From Chitinimonas viridis (GTDB lineage: Bacteria > Pseudomonadota > Gammaproteobacteria > Burkholderiales > Chitinimonadaceae): a stretch of 64,000 bases of DNA. Positions 16,470 to 25,246 of this stretch are shown here, one piece after another (position 1 is the stretch's first letter; each line of letters starts with the position of its first letter). Under the pieces are notes generated by a model. That model did no database searches. It was given only the letters and a program-made list of their open reading frames with translations, and was not told the origin of the DNA. The position numbers were made by a program, and so were the translations under genes. The stretch spans positions 1 through 64,000 of the forward strand of contig NZ_JAUFPU010000007.1 of the NCBI RefSeq assembly GCF_030409555.1, given 5' to 3'.

Positions 16470-17207
16470 TTACTTGGTCTTCTTGGCCGACAGCTTGGCT
16501 TCAAACTCTTCCAGCGGGATGGCGCCCGATACCAGCTCGCCGCTCTCGAATACCATGGCAGGCGTACCGTTGATGCCCAGCTTGTCCGCCAGGGCCACCG
16601 TGTCGGCCACCGGGTTAGGGCAGCTATCGCTACCCTCGGGCAGCTTGCCTTCGAACATCCAGCCTTGCCAGGCCTTCTGCCGGTCAGCCGCACACCAGAT
16701 CAGTGCCGACTTGCGGGCCGCATCGGGATGAAGCTGGGCCAAGGGGTAGAGGAAGGTGTAGACCGTCACATTGTCCAGCTTGGCAATGGTTTCGCGCTCT
16801 ATCTTCTTGCAGAAAGGGCAATCGGGGTCAGAGAACACCGCCACCTTGCGCGCACCCGTACCGCGTACGAGCTTGAGCGCCTTATCCAACGGCAGGCTGG
16901 CAAAATCCACCCGCGTCAGCTCCTTCATGCGGCTTTCAGTCAGGCTGACCTTGTTCTTCACGTCCACCAGATCGCCGACCAGGATGAAGTCGCCACGGTT
17001 GTCGGTGTAGATGATCTGGCGGCCTTCCATCACCACTTCGTAAATACCCTTGAGCGGCGTGGTGCGCACACTCTCAATCGGCCGATTGGGGAATTTCTTC
17101 TGGATGTCGGCCTTGAGGTTAGCAGGCGCATCGCCAGCTGCATTGGCACACGCTGCCAGCGACAAACCCACCAGCGCTGCGAATAACCGTTTGTTGAAAG
17201 CAATCAT
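16470..17207 (-). CDS. dsbC: DsbC-family thiol:disulfide isomerase
   Basis: This 245-residue periplasmic protein has an N-terminal dimerisation domain (PNRPIESVRTTPLKGIYEVVMEGRQIIY, typical of DsbC/DsbG) and a thioredoxin domain with active site CPFC in DPDCPFCKKIE (near residues 129-132). The cis-Pro loop is GINGTPAMVFESG. DsbC repairs wrongly paired disulfides, using electrons from DsbD. The signal peptide ends SLAACANAAG: LAAC also fits a lipobox, so membrane anchoring is possible. It follows the Ubi hydroxylase gene by 29 bases. Confidence 0.9.
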   Translation of the reverse strand: MIAFNKRLFAALVGLSLAACANAAGDAPANLKADIQKKFPNRPIESVRTTPLKGIYEVVMEGRQIIYTDNRGDFILVGDLVDVKNKVSLTESRMKELTRVDFASLPLDKALKLVRGTGARKVAVFSDPDCPFCKKIERETIAKLDNVTVYTFLYPLAQLHPDAARKSALIWCAADRQKAWQGWMFEGKLPEGSDSCPNPVADTVALADKLGINGTPAMVFESGELVSGAIPLEEFEAKLSAKKTK

Positions 17208-17236
17208 GTGATGTCCTGCGTTGGGTGTAAAAAAGA

Positions 17237-18391
17237 TTAACGAAAAGCCTGCCGCATCAGGGTCCGCTTAAGCGGCGCCAATGCATCGGTCAGTTGCAGG
17301 CCCATATTGCGTACACGGCCCAGAACCGGGTCTGGGCTGGCAAACAGCTTTTGCAGGCCGTCACAAACGGTCTGCATCAGTAGCACTTCTTCGGCACGGC
17401 TGCGGGCGTAGCGCTGCAGCAGCATGGCATCGCCCGGGTCACGCCCCGGCTTGGCGTTGAGCAGATCCGCCAACACCCTGGCATCGCCAAACCCCAGATT
17501 AACGCCCTGCCCAGCCAGAGGATGCACCGTATGGGCAGCATCCCCCACCAAGGCCAGTCGTCTACCTATGCTGCGCTCGGCACGGCCTAGGCTGAGAGGA
17601 AACCCCGCCGCAGGGCACAAGGGCACCAATACGCCCAGACCATGCCCACCAGCAGCCGCAACCCGGGCGGCCAGCAGTTCAGGCGCCAGGCCCAGCAACT
17701 CGGTCGCGTGCTGATTGCCGGTAGACCAGACCATGGAGATACGGTTGCCCGGCAAGGGCAGCCAAGCCAGTATCCCATCATGACCGAACCATTGCCGGGC
17801 AATATCACCATGTGGTCGCTGGCAGCTGAAATTGGCCACCACACCTTGTTGCTCATAGGGCTGGCGGGCAAAGGCGATACCGGCCTGCTCACGCAGCCAG
17901 GAATGCGCGCCGTCGGCAGCCACGGCAAGACGAGCCTGAATGCTAGACCCGTCCGCCAAGGTCAGGCTGACGTGGTCCGCATCAAATTGCACAGCATGGA
18001 GGCTGGCCGGCGCCAATAGTTCCACTCGGCCTTGCAAGGCCTGCCATAGCAGTGCTTGCAGGCCCCTATTTTCTACCGTTGCAGCCAGTTGTTCACTGGC
18101 CAGCTCCAGCGCATCGAAATGAATACGCCCCCCGGCATCGCCCCGCACGTCCATCTCGCGTATGCAGCCGGCGCGCAAGGGCGGCCAGGCGCCAAGACCC
18201 GCCAGAAAAGCCTGGCTGCCGGGGCTGATGGCAAAGATGCGATTGTCCCAATCCTGCGGCAGGGAGGCCGGCAGCGGCGGCAGGGCTCGCTCCAGCAAGG
18301 CCACCCGCCACTGTCCAGCCAGGGCCAGGGCCAAACTGGCACCGACCAGGCCGCCACCCACGATCACGATATCAAATTCTCGCTGATTCAT
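17237..18391 (-). CDS. UbiH/UbiF-family FAD monooxygenase
   Basis: This 384-residue FAD-dependent aromatic hydroxylase belongs to the ubiquinone-biosynthesis group. It has the N-terminal dinucleotide motif IVGGGLVGASLALAL, the second FAD motif GDAAHTVHPLAGQGVNLGF and a DG motif (AVAADGAHSWLREQ). The GDAAHT form separates it from the neighbouring UbiH and points to the UbiI/UbiF/UbiM side of the family; which ring position it hydroxylates cannot be read from sequence. It overlaps ubiH by four bases. In E. coli the corresponding place after ubiH is held by ubiI. Confidence 0.88.
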   Translation of the reverse strand: MNQREFDIVIVGGGLVGASLALALAGQWRVALLERALPPLPASLPQDWDNRIFAISPGSQAFLAGLGAWPPLRAGCIREMDVRGDAGGRIHFDALELASEQLAATVENRGLQALLWQALQGRVELLAPASLHAVQFDADHVSLTLADGSSIQARLAVAADGAHSWLREQAGIAFARQPYEQQGVVANFSCQRPHGDIARQWFGHDGILAWLPLPGNRISMVWSTGNQHATELLGLAPELLAARVAAAGGHGLGVLVPLCPAAGFPLSLGRAERSIGRRLALVGDAAHTVHPLAGQGVNLGFGDARVLADLLNAKPGRDPGDAMLLQRYARSRAEEVLLMQTVCDGLQKLFASPDPVLGRVRNMGLQLTDALAPLKRTLMRQAFR

Positions 18392-19551
18392 GCCGTACCA
18401 AACACCATGCGTTGCGCAAAACCACGCCGCAGCGGCTGGAGATTGTCCAGCGCCAGCAGGCCTGCGGCCCGTAGATGCCGCACCGGCACCGATTCCAGGC
18501 CAAACAGCCGTATCAGCCCGTCGGTAAAGCCCACGGTCGCCAGGCTGTCGCGCTGTCGCAAGGCAGCATAGCGGGCCAGCATGTCCATATCCCCCAGCGC
18601 GGGCGGCGGCGTCGCCGCGATCACCCTGGCCAGGGTGATCGCGTCACGCAAGCCCAGGTTGAAGCCCTGGCCCGCTACCGGGTGCAGGGTCTGGGCCGCA
18701 TTGCCCACCACCGCGATACGGCGGCCATGGTGCGCATCCGCCCACTTCAGCCGCAGCGGAAACGCAGCCCGTGTCCCCACGCGCGTCAGCAGGCCGGCCC
18801 GATCGCCCATGCGGTCCTGCAAGGCAGCCAGAAACGCGGCATCAGGCAATCCCAGCACTGCCAAGGGGTCGTGAGCGGGCCGCGTCCAGACCAAGGCGTA
18901 ATGATCCTGCTTGGGCAGCATGGCAATCGGGCCGTCCAGCGCAAAACGCTCGAACGCTTGGCCACGGTGCGGTGTATCGGACCAGACTTCAGCCACCACA
19001 GCCTGCTGCTGGTAATCATGTTCGGACTGGCCTATGCCGCTGCCAGCCAGCAACTTCCCACCTTCGGCCAATACGGCCAGGCGGGTCGTTAGCAGACGCT
19101 CCTGCCCGCCCTGGCTGACGGTGACCACGGCATAGCCATCCAGCGACTTCAGGCCACTCACCTGCGCCCCCGTCAGGTAATGCACGCCGCCGGCCTGTTC
19201 GGCCAGTCTGGCGTGTATGGCCATGGCCAGGTCTGCATAGGGCAGCACATAGCCCAGCGCTGGCAAGCCCAGGTCTACATCACTGAGCTTGACCCGACCA
19301 AAAGCCTGCTGCTGCGAGACATGCACGGTATGTATTGGCGTTGCGGCCGCCTGTGGCCAGACACCCAGGCCCGCCAGGGTCTGCCGGCTGGCATGGGCCA
19401 CCGCCAGGGCGCGGCTGTCCTGCGCGGGCTGCTGGCGTGCCTCCAGCACACCGACCTGCCAGCCACGGTGGGCCAGCAACAGCGCCAAGGCGCCCCCCAC
19501 CGGCCCGCCGCCGACGATAATCAGATCCAGATGATCGGGGAAATCGCGCAT
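18388..19551 (-). CDS. ubiH: 2-polyprenyl-6-methoxyphenol hydroxylase
   Basis: This 387-residue FAD monooxygenase adds a ring hydroxyl during ubiquinone synthesis (C1 in E. coli). Motifs: LIIVGGGPVGGALALLLA at the N-terminus and GNAAQTLHPVAGQGFNLGLRDA near the C-terminus. The latter form, with Asn replacing the usual Asp, is diagnostic of UbiH. The gene order pepP-(nudK)-ubiH-second hydroxylase matches E. coli apart from nudK. It starts at the nudK stop (one-base overlap), so expression is coupled. Confidence 0.93.
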   Translation of the reverse strand: MRDFPDHLDLIIVGGGPVGGALALLLAHRGWQVGVLEARQQPAQDSRALAVAHASRQTLAGLGVWPQAAATPIHTVHVSQQQAFGRVKLSDVDLGLPALGYVLPYADLAMAIHARLAEQAGGVHYLTGAQVSGLKSLDGYAVVTVSQGGQERLLTTRLAVLAEGGKLLAGSGIGQSEHDYQQQAVVAEVWSDTPHRGQAFERFALDGPIAMLPKQDHYALVWTRPAHDPLAVLGLPDAAFLAALQDRMGDRAGLLTRVGTRAAFPLRLKWADAHHGRRIAVVGNAAQTLHPVAGQGFNLGLRDAITLARVIAATPPPALGDMDMLARYAALRQRDSLATVGFTDGLIRLFGLESVPVRHLRAAGLLALDNLQPLRRGFAQRMVFGTA

Positions 19552-20138
19552 CAGCGCCCCACCCCCAATAAATCATGCAACTGGGCATACTGCAGCAGCA
19601 TGATGGTTTTGCCATCGCGTATGGCACCGCTGGCCACGGCGGCGACAGCCTCGGTAAACGACCACTCCAGCACTTCGATATCCTCGCCTTCCTGCTCCAG
19701 CCCGCCACCTTCAGCCTGCCTGTCGGCCGGCTGATACTCTGCCACAAAGAAGTGCAGTATCTCGGTCACCGAGCCAGGCGACATATAGGCCTCGAACACC
19801 TTCTGCACCTGCCCCACCCGGTAGCCGGTTTCCTCGGCCACCTCGCGGCGTATGCAATCGGCCGGGCTATCGGCATCCAGCAAGCCGGCGCAGGCCTCCA
19901 CCAGCATGCCATCAGTGTTGCCATTGACCCAGGTCGGCAAGCGGAACTGCCGGGTCAGCACCACGGTTCCCTGGGCACGGTTATAGAGCAGGATGACCGC
20001 ACCATTGCCACGGTCGTAGACCTCGCGGATCTGCTCCTGCACCTCGCCATCACGGCGCGTCAGCCTGTAGCGGTAACGATGCAGCAGATACCAGTTGTCC
20101 GACAGCAACTGACTGTCCATGATCTCGACCCGGCTCAC
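19551..20138 (-). CDS. nudK: GDP-mannose pyrophosphatase (Nudix)
   Basis: This 195-residue Nudix hydrolase closely resembles E. coli NudK, which hydrolyses GDP-mannose and related sugar nucleotides. The shared N-terminal segment [21 protein letters not shown] and [16 protein letters not shown] are split by a few residues. The Nudix box lies in [22 protein letters not shown], with REVAEETG intact. [17 protein letters not shown] follows. Start: the GTG at 20138 matches family length; an ATG at 20120 is possible. It lies 7 bases after pepP inside the ubiquinone operon. Confidence 0.9.
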   Translation of the reverse strand: MSRVEIMDSQLLSDNWYLLHRYRYRLTRRDGEVQEQIREVYDRGNGAVILLYNRAQGTVVLTRQFRLPTWVNGNTDGMLVEACAGLLDADSPADCIRREVAEETGYRVGQVQKVFEAYMSPGSVTEILHFFVAEYQPADRQAEGGGLEQEGEDIEVLEWSFTEAVAAVASGAIRDGKTIMLLQYAQLHDLLGVGR

Positions 20139-20145
20139 GGCAGGC

Positions 20146-21492
20146 TTACCCGGCTTGACGGGCCATGGTGGCTTCGATGTCCGCCACGGTCTTGGGCGTC
20201 AGCGCCGTCAGGTTCTCATGGCCATCGCGGGTCACCACCAGGTCGTCCTCGATGCGCACACCGATATGCAGGAACGCCTCGGGTACCTCGACATAGTGGG
20301 ACGGCGAATCCGGCAGCAAGGGGCGGAAGTACAGGCCAGGCTCCACTGTCAGCGCCATACCGGCCTCCAGCGCACGCCAGTGCCCGTCGATCTTGTACTC
20401 GCCGACATCATGCACATCCAGCCCCAGCCAATGGCCGGTGCCATGCATGTAGAACTGCTTGTAGGCTTCGCTCTCTATCAGGCCATCCACCGTACCCTTG
20501 AAAATACCCAGATCCAGCAGGCCCTGCGTCAGGGTGCGGACCGAGGCATCATGGTAGGCAATACGGCTGGCACCAGGGCGCACCTGCTCGAAGCTGGCTT
20601 CCATGGCGGCCAGCACCAGTTGGTAGATGTCCTTTTGCGGCCCGCTGAACCTGCCGCTGACCGGGAACGTGCGGGTGATGTCGGCAGCGTAGCCATGCAG
20701 CTCGCAGCCGGCGTCTATCAGCAGCAAATCGCCGTCATGCATGCGGCGGTTGTTCTCGTGGTAGTGCAAGCAGGTGGCATTGGCACCGCTGGCCACGATG
20801 CTGCCATAGGCCGGATAGCGCGAGCCGTTCTTGTAGAAGTGGTACAGCAACTCGGCCTCCACTTCGTATTCGAACTGGCCGGCGCGGGTAGTCTGCATGG
20901 CCCGTATATGTGCCTCGGACGAAATGCGGCCGGCCTCACGCATGATGGCCACTTCGCTATCGTCCTTGAACAGCCGCATCTCGGCCACGGCGGCACGTAC
21001 ATCGACAAACTCAATCGGTGCCGGCTTGCCGTTGCGTGCCCGCGCCTGCACCTGCTGAACCAGCCCCATGATGCGGCGATCCCACTGCTCGTCAAAGCCG
21101 ATGGGGAAGTACAGCCGTGGCTGGCCGGCGATCAACTCGATCAGCTTGGCATCGAGCTGATCGATGGCATAGGCCTCATCAAAGCCAAACTGCTCACGGG
21201 CCGCTGCCGGGCCATAAAGAAAACCCTCCCAGATTTCGCGCAGCTCGTTCTTGGGCTGGCAGAACAGGGTGGATTTCGCTTGCTCGCCCAGCTGTATCAC
21301 CAGCACGGCTTCCGGCTCATGAAAGCCGGTCAGATAATAGAAGCTGCTGTCGTAGCGGAAGTGGTAGTCGGTATCGTTGCTGCGATTGCGCACGCGCGCC
21401 GTCGGCAGTATCACCAGCCCCTCGGGCAGGCGCTCGTTCAGGCTGGCACGACGACCACGGTGACGTTCAACATTGATCTGCATGGTATGCAT
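20146..21492 (-). CDS. pepP: Xaa-Pro aminopeptidase P
   Basis: This 448-residue M24-family dinuclear manganese enzyme removes N-terminal residues preceding proline. The creatinase-like N-terminal domain carries [13 protein letters not shown]. The catalytic pita-bread domain shows all metal ligands: Asp in [18 protein letters not shown] (two), His in [14 protein letters not shown], Glu in LTVEPGLYF and Glu in VRIEDDLVV. The ATG at 21492 or the one three codons later (21483) may be used; GGAGG lies 12 bases before the first. First gene of the leftward run pepP-nudK-ubiH-ubi-dsbC. Confidence 0.95.
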   Translation of the reverse strand: MHTMQINVERHRGRRASLNERLPEGLVILPTARVRNRSNDTDYHFRYDSSFYYLTGFHEPEAVLVIQLGEQAKSTLFCQPKNELREIWEGFLYGPAAAREQFGFDEAYAIDQLDAKLIELIAGQPRLYFPIGFDEQWDRRIMGLVQQVQARARNGKPAPIEFVDVRAAVAEMRLFKDDSEVAIMREAGRISSEAHIRAMQTTRAGQFEYEVEAELLYHFYKNGSRYPAYGSIVASGANATCLHYHENNRRMHDGDLLLIDAGCELHGYAADITRTFPVSGRFSGPQKDIYQLVLAAMEASFEQVRPGASRIAYHDASVRTLTQGLLDLGIFKGTVDGLIESEAYKQFYMHGTGHWLGLDVHDVGEYKIDGHWRALEAGMALTVEPGLYFRPLLPDSPSHYVEVPEAFLHIGVRIEDDLVVTRDGHENLTALTPKTVADIEATMARQAG

Positions 21493-21586
21493 TCCGGATG
21501 GGTGCCTCCCTCATCATGGGAGAGGGGCTGGATAGACGCACGATTATAGCCGCATCCGCCAGGGCTACGCCCCGGTGCGATGGGTG

Positions 21587-21857
21587 TTAGAGCCTGTTCA
21601 ATGTCTTTTCGTCGTGTCGCTGAGCTGGAAAATGGCCAAGCACAAGGCGTGGCGCGCAGGCAATAACAAGTTATTGCCAAGCGGCACAACGCAGTGAGTG
21701 GCCGTTTTCCAGCTCAGCCCTGCGGGTTCGCAGCCTTGCCGGCGAATGGCCGCGTTGCAAGCCGCTTACGGTACCCGTACCGCTGTGCGTCTTGCGCCTT
21801 GCCCTTCGCCGGCAAGGCTGCGAACGACGCGGCGAAAAGACATTGAACAGGCTCTTA
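21587..21857. repeat. 271-base nested palindromic element (MITE-like)
   Basis: Outer inverted repeats of 33 bases (21587-21619 and 21825-21857) match at 30 positions and begin T(T/A)AGAGCCTGTTCAATGTC. Inside are two hairpin modules. Module 1 has arms at 21619-21638 and 21699-21718 (19 of 20 match) around the small palindrome GGCAATAAC-AA-GTTATTGCC (21659-21678). Module 2 has perfect 20-base arms at 21727-21746 and 21805-21824 around CGGTAC-CC-GTACCG. The element carries no credible ORF and fills most of the 426-base gap between pepP and rlmK. It looks like a miniature inverted-repeat transposable element, but no parent transposase is visible. Confidence 0.8.
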
Positions 21858-21918
21858 GATCTGACCAGACGGATGGCTATCGGTTGCGACAGGTGGCAGA
21901 TCTTTCAAGCCGCCAGCG

Positions 21919-22854
21919 CTATGCCTCGAAGCGAAAGCATTGGTGGATCTTGCGGTTGCGAAAATCCTCAGGCACCGACTGCGCCGAGATATCGCGGCAT
22001 AGCGGCTGCAGCCCAGCATCCAGCTCGAACCCGCGCAGGTTGTTCGAGAAGTACAGCACACCACCGGGCATCAGCAGCTTGCGGCACTGCTGCACCAGCT
22101 TCACATGGTCGCGCTGCACATCCAGGATATCCAGCATCTTGGCAGAATTAGAGAAACTGGGCGGATCCATCACGATCAGGTCGAATAATTGCCCCTCATC
22201 CATGGCGTCTTCCAGATAGCGGAACACATCCGCCCGCACCAACTTGTGCCGGACAGGGTCCAACCCGTTCAATTCGAAGTTGCGGCGGGCCCACTCCAGA
22301 TAGGTATTGGACAAATCGACCGTCACCGAGTCAGTGGCGCCGCCCGTGGCCGCATAGACGGTAAAGCTGCCGGTATAGGCAAACAGGTTCAAAAAGCGCT
22401 TGCCTGCCGCCTCCTCCCCTACCCGCTTGCGCGTGGGCCGGTGATCCAGAAACAGTCCGGTATCCAGGTACTCGTCCAGGTTCACCCAGAAGCGCCGACC
22501 CTGCTCGCTGACCACGAAATCCTCACTGTGGTGGCCGGTGCGGCTGTACTGGAACTCCCCCTTCTGCCGCCGGCGCAGCTTGAAGGCCACGGTCCTGGTT
22601 TCCATGCCCAGCACCTGGGCCACGCAGGCCTTGACCTCAGCCACCCAGGCCGCATGCTCCTCATCGGTCTGCTGCCAGCCGGTATCGTACTCAGCAATAT
22701 GAGCGCGACTGCCATAGATATCGACGGCGACCGGGTACTGGGGAATATCCCGGTCATAGATGCGGTAGGCCTCGGTATGCTGGCGCTTGGCCCACTTAGC
22801 AAAGTGCTTGTGGCTCTTGGCAAGGCGGTTCTGGAAATCCTGCAGGGCAGACAT
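21919..22854 (-). CDS. rlmK: 23S rRNA methyltransferase, RlmK type
   Basis: This is a SAM-dependent methyltransferase of 311 residues matching the C-terminal (RlmK) half of E. coli RlmL, which makes m7G2069 in 23S rRNA. The N-terminal region NRLAKSHKHFAKWAKRQ and the following YRIYDRDIPQYPVAVDIY are typical. The SAM motif is LNLFAYTGSFTVYAA, and the catalytic motif is VMDPPSFSNS. The frame is open to 22881; I chose the ATG at 22854 (MSALQDFQNRL). No RlmL N-terminal half (THUMP/m2G domain) is adjacent, so here the domain is a separate protein. Confidence 0.88.
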   Translation of the reverse strand: MSALQDFQNRLAKSHKHFAKWAKRQHTEAYRIYDRDIPQYPVAVDIYGSRAHIAEYDTGWQQTDEEHAAWVAEVKACVAQVLGMETRTVAFKLRRRQKGEFQYSRTGHHSEDFVVSEQGRRFWVNLDEYLDTGLFLDHRPTRKRVGEEAAGKRFLNLFAYTGSFTVYAATGGATDSVTVDLSNTYLEWARRNFELNGLDPVRHKLVRADVFRYLEDAMDEGQLFDLIVMDPPSFSNSAKMLDILDVQRDHVKLVQQCRKLLMPGGVLYFSNNLRGFELDAGLQPLCRDISAQSVPEDFRNRKIHQCFRFEA

Positions 22855-22907
22855 GGCTAGACTCGAATGAAGAAGTGACAAGCCGGCGAATCAGCACCCG
22901 CCGGCTC

Positions 22908-22964
22908 TAAGAGCCTGTTTACGATTTTCACACCAGGGGCGAAAAAATCGTAAACAGGCTCTTA
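22908..22964. repeat. Short AAGAGCCTGTTT palindrome
   Basis: Perfect 21-base inverted arms begin TAAGAGCCTGTTTACG at both ends, around a 15-base centre, in the 171-base gap between coaD and rlmK. The first ten bases of each arm match the ends of the 271-base element at 21587. This is a short member of the same family. It could also form a strong hairpin in the transcript. Confidence 0.75.
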
Positions 22965-23025
22965 ATAAGTATGAAGATGAAATATATGCAGCGCGCGCCA
23001 GGGGCGCTTGCACCCAGGCAACTGG

Positions 23026-23520
23026 CTAGCCCTTGAGCGTCATCTCGATAAAACGCCTATGCACCGGCGCAGGCACATACTGCCTGAGCACCGACTCCCA
23101 TCCCACCGGTCCCACCAGGCCTTTGATCATAGTGGAACTCACTTCGGCGATCTCACGGGGTGGCATCAGGAACACGGTGTCGATATCCGGCACCAGATCA
23201 CTGTTCACATAGCGCATGGTGCGCTCGAACTCGTAATCGCTGGCAGTGCGTATGCCACGCAGGATGAAATTGGCACCAACCGACTGGGCGTAGTTCACCA
23301 GAAACTGGTTCTCGAAGCTCACCACCCTGAGCTTGGGCAGGTGGGTGGTGCATTCGCGCAGCATGGCTTCGCGCTCTTCCACCGTAAAGGTGCTGCGCTT
23401 ATCCGGGTTCACCCCGATGGCCACGATCATCTCGTCGAACAGCTCGTAGCCCTGCTCTATCATCCACAAGTGCCCATTGGTCACCGGGTCGAAGCTGCCT
23501 GCGTAGACCGCGCGTTTCAT
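23026..23520 (-). CDS. coaD: Phosphopantetheine adenylyltransferase
   Basis: This 164-residue nucleotidyltransferase makes dephospho-CoA from 4'-phosphopantetheine and ATP, the penultimate step of CoA synthesis. It carries the adenylyltransferase signature [10 protein letters not shown] near the N-terminus, the substrate segment [14 protein letters not shown] and the C-terminal ISSTMIK-like motif ([13 protein letters not shown]). Length and motifs fit CoaD, though the sequence is of a divergent subtype. The frame is open to 23553; the ATG at 23520 ([12 protein letters not shown]) fits the family. Confidence 0.85.
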   Translation of the reverse strand: MKRAVYAGSFDPVTNGHLWMIEQGYELFDEMIVAIGVNPDKRSTFTVEEREAMLRECTTHLPKLRVVSFENQFLVNYAQSVGANFILRGIRTASDYEFERTMRYVNSDLVPDIDTVFLMPPREIAEVSSTMIKGLVGPVGWESVLRQYVPAPVHRRFIEMTLKG

Positions 23521-23895
23521 CGTAAGGGCATTCCTGTTCACTGGGCCGACCATTCTAGAGCCTGCGCCGAACTATTTCACCTGCCCATTTGTGGCATTGC
23601 CCGCCGCTATCTTTCCAGCGCAGCCAACAGGCTAAACAACATATGACATCCGGCAAAAAAACGGCCCACATCAAGGCGCCAGAACATGTCGCACGCATAG
23701 CCTTTTGCTGCGTTTCTTGCCACACCGCCAAGCAGACCACTTTGCTTTTACAACAAGTGCTTACGCCATCCTTCACGGCAATTTTCCAACAGCGACAATA
23801 CCATTAGCGCATCACGATACGACCATATTGAACGCACTGGGCAATCAGGCGCAAACTCAGTCCGGCATTGACCAAGATAAAAGGGAGAAAACCTT
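23521..23895. other. Intergenic region, coaD to binding protein
   Basis: This is a 375-base divergent gap. The short ORFs inside it have no codon pattern or similarity I can defend. Base composition is clearly more AT-rich than the flanks between about 23630 and 23890, as expected for promoters. A good ribosome-binding site (AAGGGAG) precedes the gene at 23896. No repeat or hairpin stands out apart from CTAGAGCCTG at 23555, a weak partial match to the AAGAGCCTG family. Confidence 0.4.
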
Positions 23896-25023
23896 ATGCG
23901 CGCAGTAACACAGGGAATCCTGCTGGCCCTTTGCCTGATGGGTAGCGCGGCACAAGCCGCCATTGTCGTCGGCCAGAGCGCACCGCTCACTGGCGTGGCG
24001 GGCGAATATGGCCGCCATCTTTCCGAGGGTGCGAAAGCCTACTTTCTTTCCCTGAACAAGCAATCCGGCGGCATCAACGGCGAGCAGGTCAAGCATATCG
24101 TCTATGACGACGGCTTTGACGCCAAGCGCACACTGGACAATACGCGCAAGCTGATAGACCAGGACAAGGCCGTAGCGCTGATGGGTTACTTCGGCGCCGA
24201 CGGGACCTATGAGTTGCTGCGACGCAGCTGGCTGGAGCAGGCCGGCATCCCGCTGGTGGGTCTCACCAGTGGCGCAAGCTCGGTACGCGATGCCGCCTCG
24301 CCCTATATCTTCAACACCCGTGCAGGCCAGCAGGACGAGGTCATCAAGCTGGTCACCCAGATGAAGCGCCTTGGCATAGACCGCTTTGGTGTGCTTTACC
24401 AGGACGATGCCTTTGGCCGCGATGGCCTCAAGGTCGCTCAGGCCGAGGCCAAGAAGGCCGGATTGAGCATCGTAGCGACCGGCAGCTACAAGGCCAACAC
24501 CCTGACGGTGGAGAGCGCTGCCAAGAAGCTGGCCGAGGCCAACCCGCCCGCCATCCTGATGATCTCCATCACCAAGCCTACCGGCGCCTTTATCAAGGCT
24601 TTCCGTGGCCTGGGTGGCGGTGCCATCCTGTATCACACTTCCACCGTCGATTTCGACGAACTGGTGCGTGAAGTCGGCGCCGAGCTGGCCCACGGCCTGG
24701 CCATCGCCCAGGTCTATCCCTACCCTTGGGACAACCAGAACAAGCTGATACGCGAGTACCGCACCGCCATGGCCGAATATGCCTCAACCAAGACCCCCAT
24801 CAGCTATGCCTCACTGGAAGGCTTCATCATGGCCAAGCTGGTAGCAGAAGCCATAGGCCGTGCCGGCCCCAGCCCCAGCCGCAGCCGGGTATTCCAGGCG
24901 CTGTCCAACCTGGGCGAGGTCAACTACGGTGGCTTCCGCATAGGCTACAGCCCGACCGACCGGGCCGGATCGCGCTTTGTCGAGCTGACCATCATCAACC
25001 AGAAGGGGGAGTTGTCGCGGTAG
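23896..25023 (+). CDS. Periplasmic binding protein, branched-chain amino acid type
   Basis: This 375-residue protein has a clear signal peptide (about 1-21, ending AAQAA) followed by a type I periplasmic-binding fold of the LivJ/LivK class (Peripla_BP_6). Segments seen: VVGQSAPLTGVAGEYGRHLSEGAKAYF in the first strand-helix, YDDGFDAKRTLDNTRKLI, and FGVLYQDDAFGRDGL. LivHMGF permease genes are absent from the window, so the ligand cannot be inferred; amino acids or amides are usual. A very strong terminator follows. Confidence 0.87.
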   Translation: MRAVTQGILLALCLMGSAAQAAIVVGQSAPLTGVAGEYGRHLSEGAKAYFLSLNKQSGGINGEQVKHIVYDDGFDAKRTLDNTRKLIDQDKAVALMGYFGADGTYELLRRSWLEQAGIPLVGLTSGASSVRDAASPYIFNTRAGQQDEVIKLVTQMKRLGIDRFGVLYQDDAFGRDGLKVAQAEAKKAGLSIVATGSYKANTLTVESAAKKLAEANPPAILMISITKPTGAFIKAFRGLGGGAILYHTSTVDFDELVREVGAELAHGLAIAQVYPYPWDNQNKLIREYRTAMAEYASTKTPISYASLEGFIMAKLVAEAIGRAGPSPSRSRVFQALSNLGEVNYGGFRIGYSPTDRAGSRFVELTIINQKGELSR

Positions 25024-25068
25024 TTATGCCTCCAGCCAAATCGTGGCAGCCCCGCGCATAGCCATCCA

Positions 25069-25118
25069 CGCACCACAAACAAACGGCCACCCAAGGGTGG
25101 CCGTTTGTTTGTGGTGCG
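25069..25118 (+). terminator. Terminator with a 24-base perfect stem
   Basis: The arms 25069-25092 and 25095-25118 are perfectly complementary around a two-base loop. The G/C-rich top (CGGCCACCC / GGGTGGCCG) is followed on either strand by a T-rich lower stem, so it should stop transcription from both the binding-protein gene and the converging dpp operon. Confidence 0.8.
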
Positions 25119-25140
25119 ACTATCTGGTTTGGCGTCTGCA

Positions 25141-25173
25141 ATGGGCTTGAAGCGTTGAAAAACCGAAGCCCAT
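25141..25173 (+). repeat. GTTGAAAAACCGAAGCC-family repeat, copy 3
   Basis: The most symmetrical copy: ATGGGCTT (25141-25148) pairs with AAGCCCAT (25166-25173), with GTTGAAAAACCGAAGCC overlapping the second arm. The copy at 30889-30919 starts with the same ATGGGCTT and has a closely similar centre. Confidence 0.5.
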
Positions 25174-25233
25174 TCACAACCGTAACGAACGCCAGGATTA
25201 CCCTGGCACCTGCCCAGCCATGTCTTGAGTCCC

Positions 25234-25246
25234 CAACAGGCTCTTA
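25234..25246 (-). repeat. Solo AAGAGCCTGTT half-site at the dppF stop
   Basis: On the minus strand TTAAGAGCCTGTT contains the dppF stop codon TAA (25244-25246) and then the core of the 21587 repeat family. No second arm is present. The same stop-codon arrangement occurs at 33357 and 39121. Confidence 0.5.

Noticed and set aside
23553-23566. CTAGAGCCTG as another copy of the AAGAGCCTG repeat
   Set aside because: Only eight bases match and no second arm is present; this could be chance.
23589-23908. Small plus-strand frames upstream of the binding-protein gene
   Set aside because: They have no ribosome-binding site or coding character, and the area is AT-rich like a promoter region.
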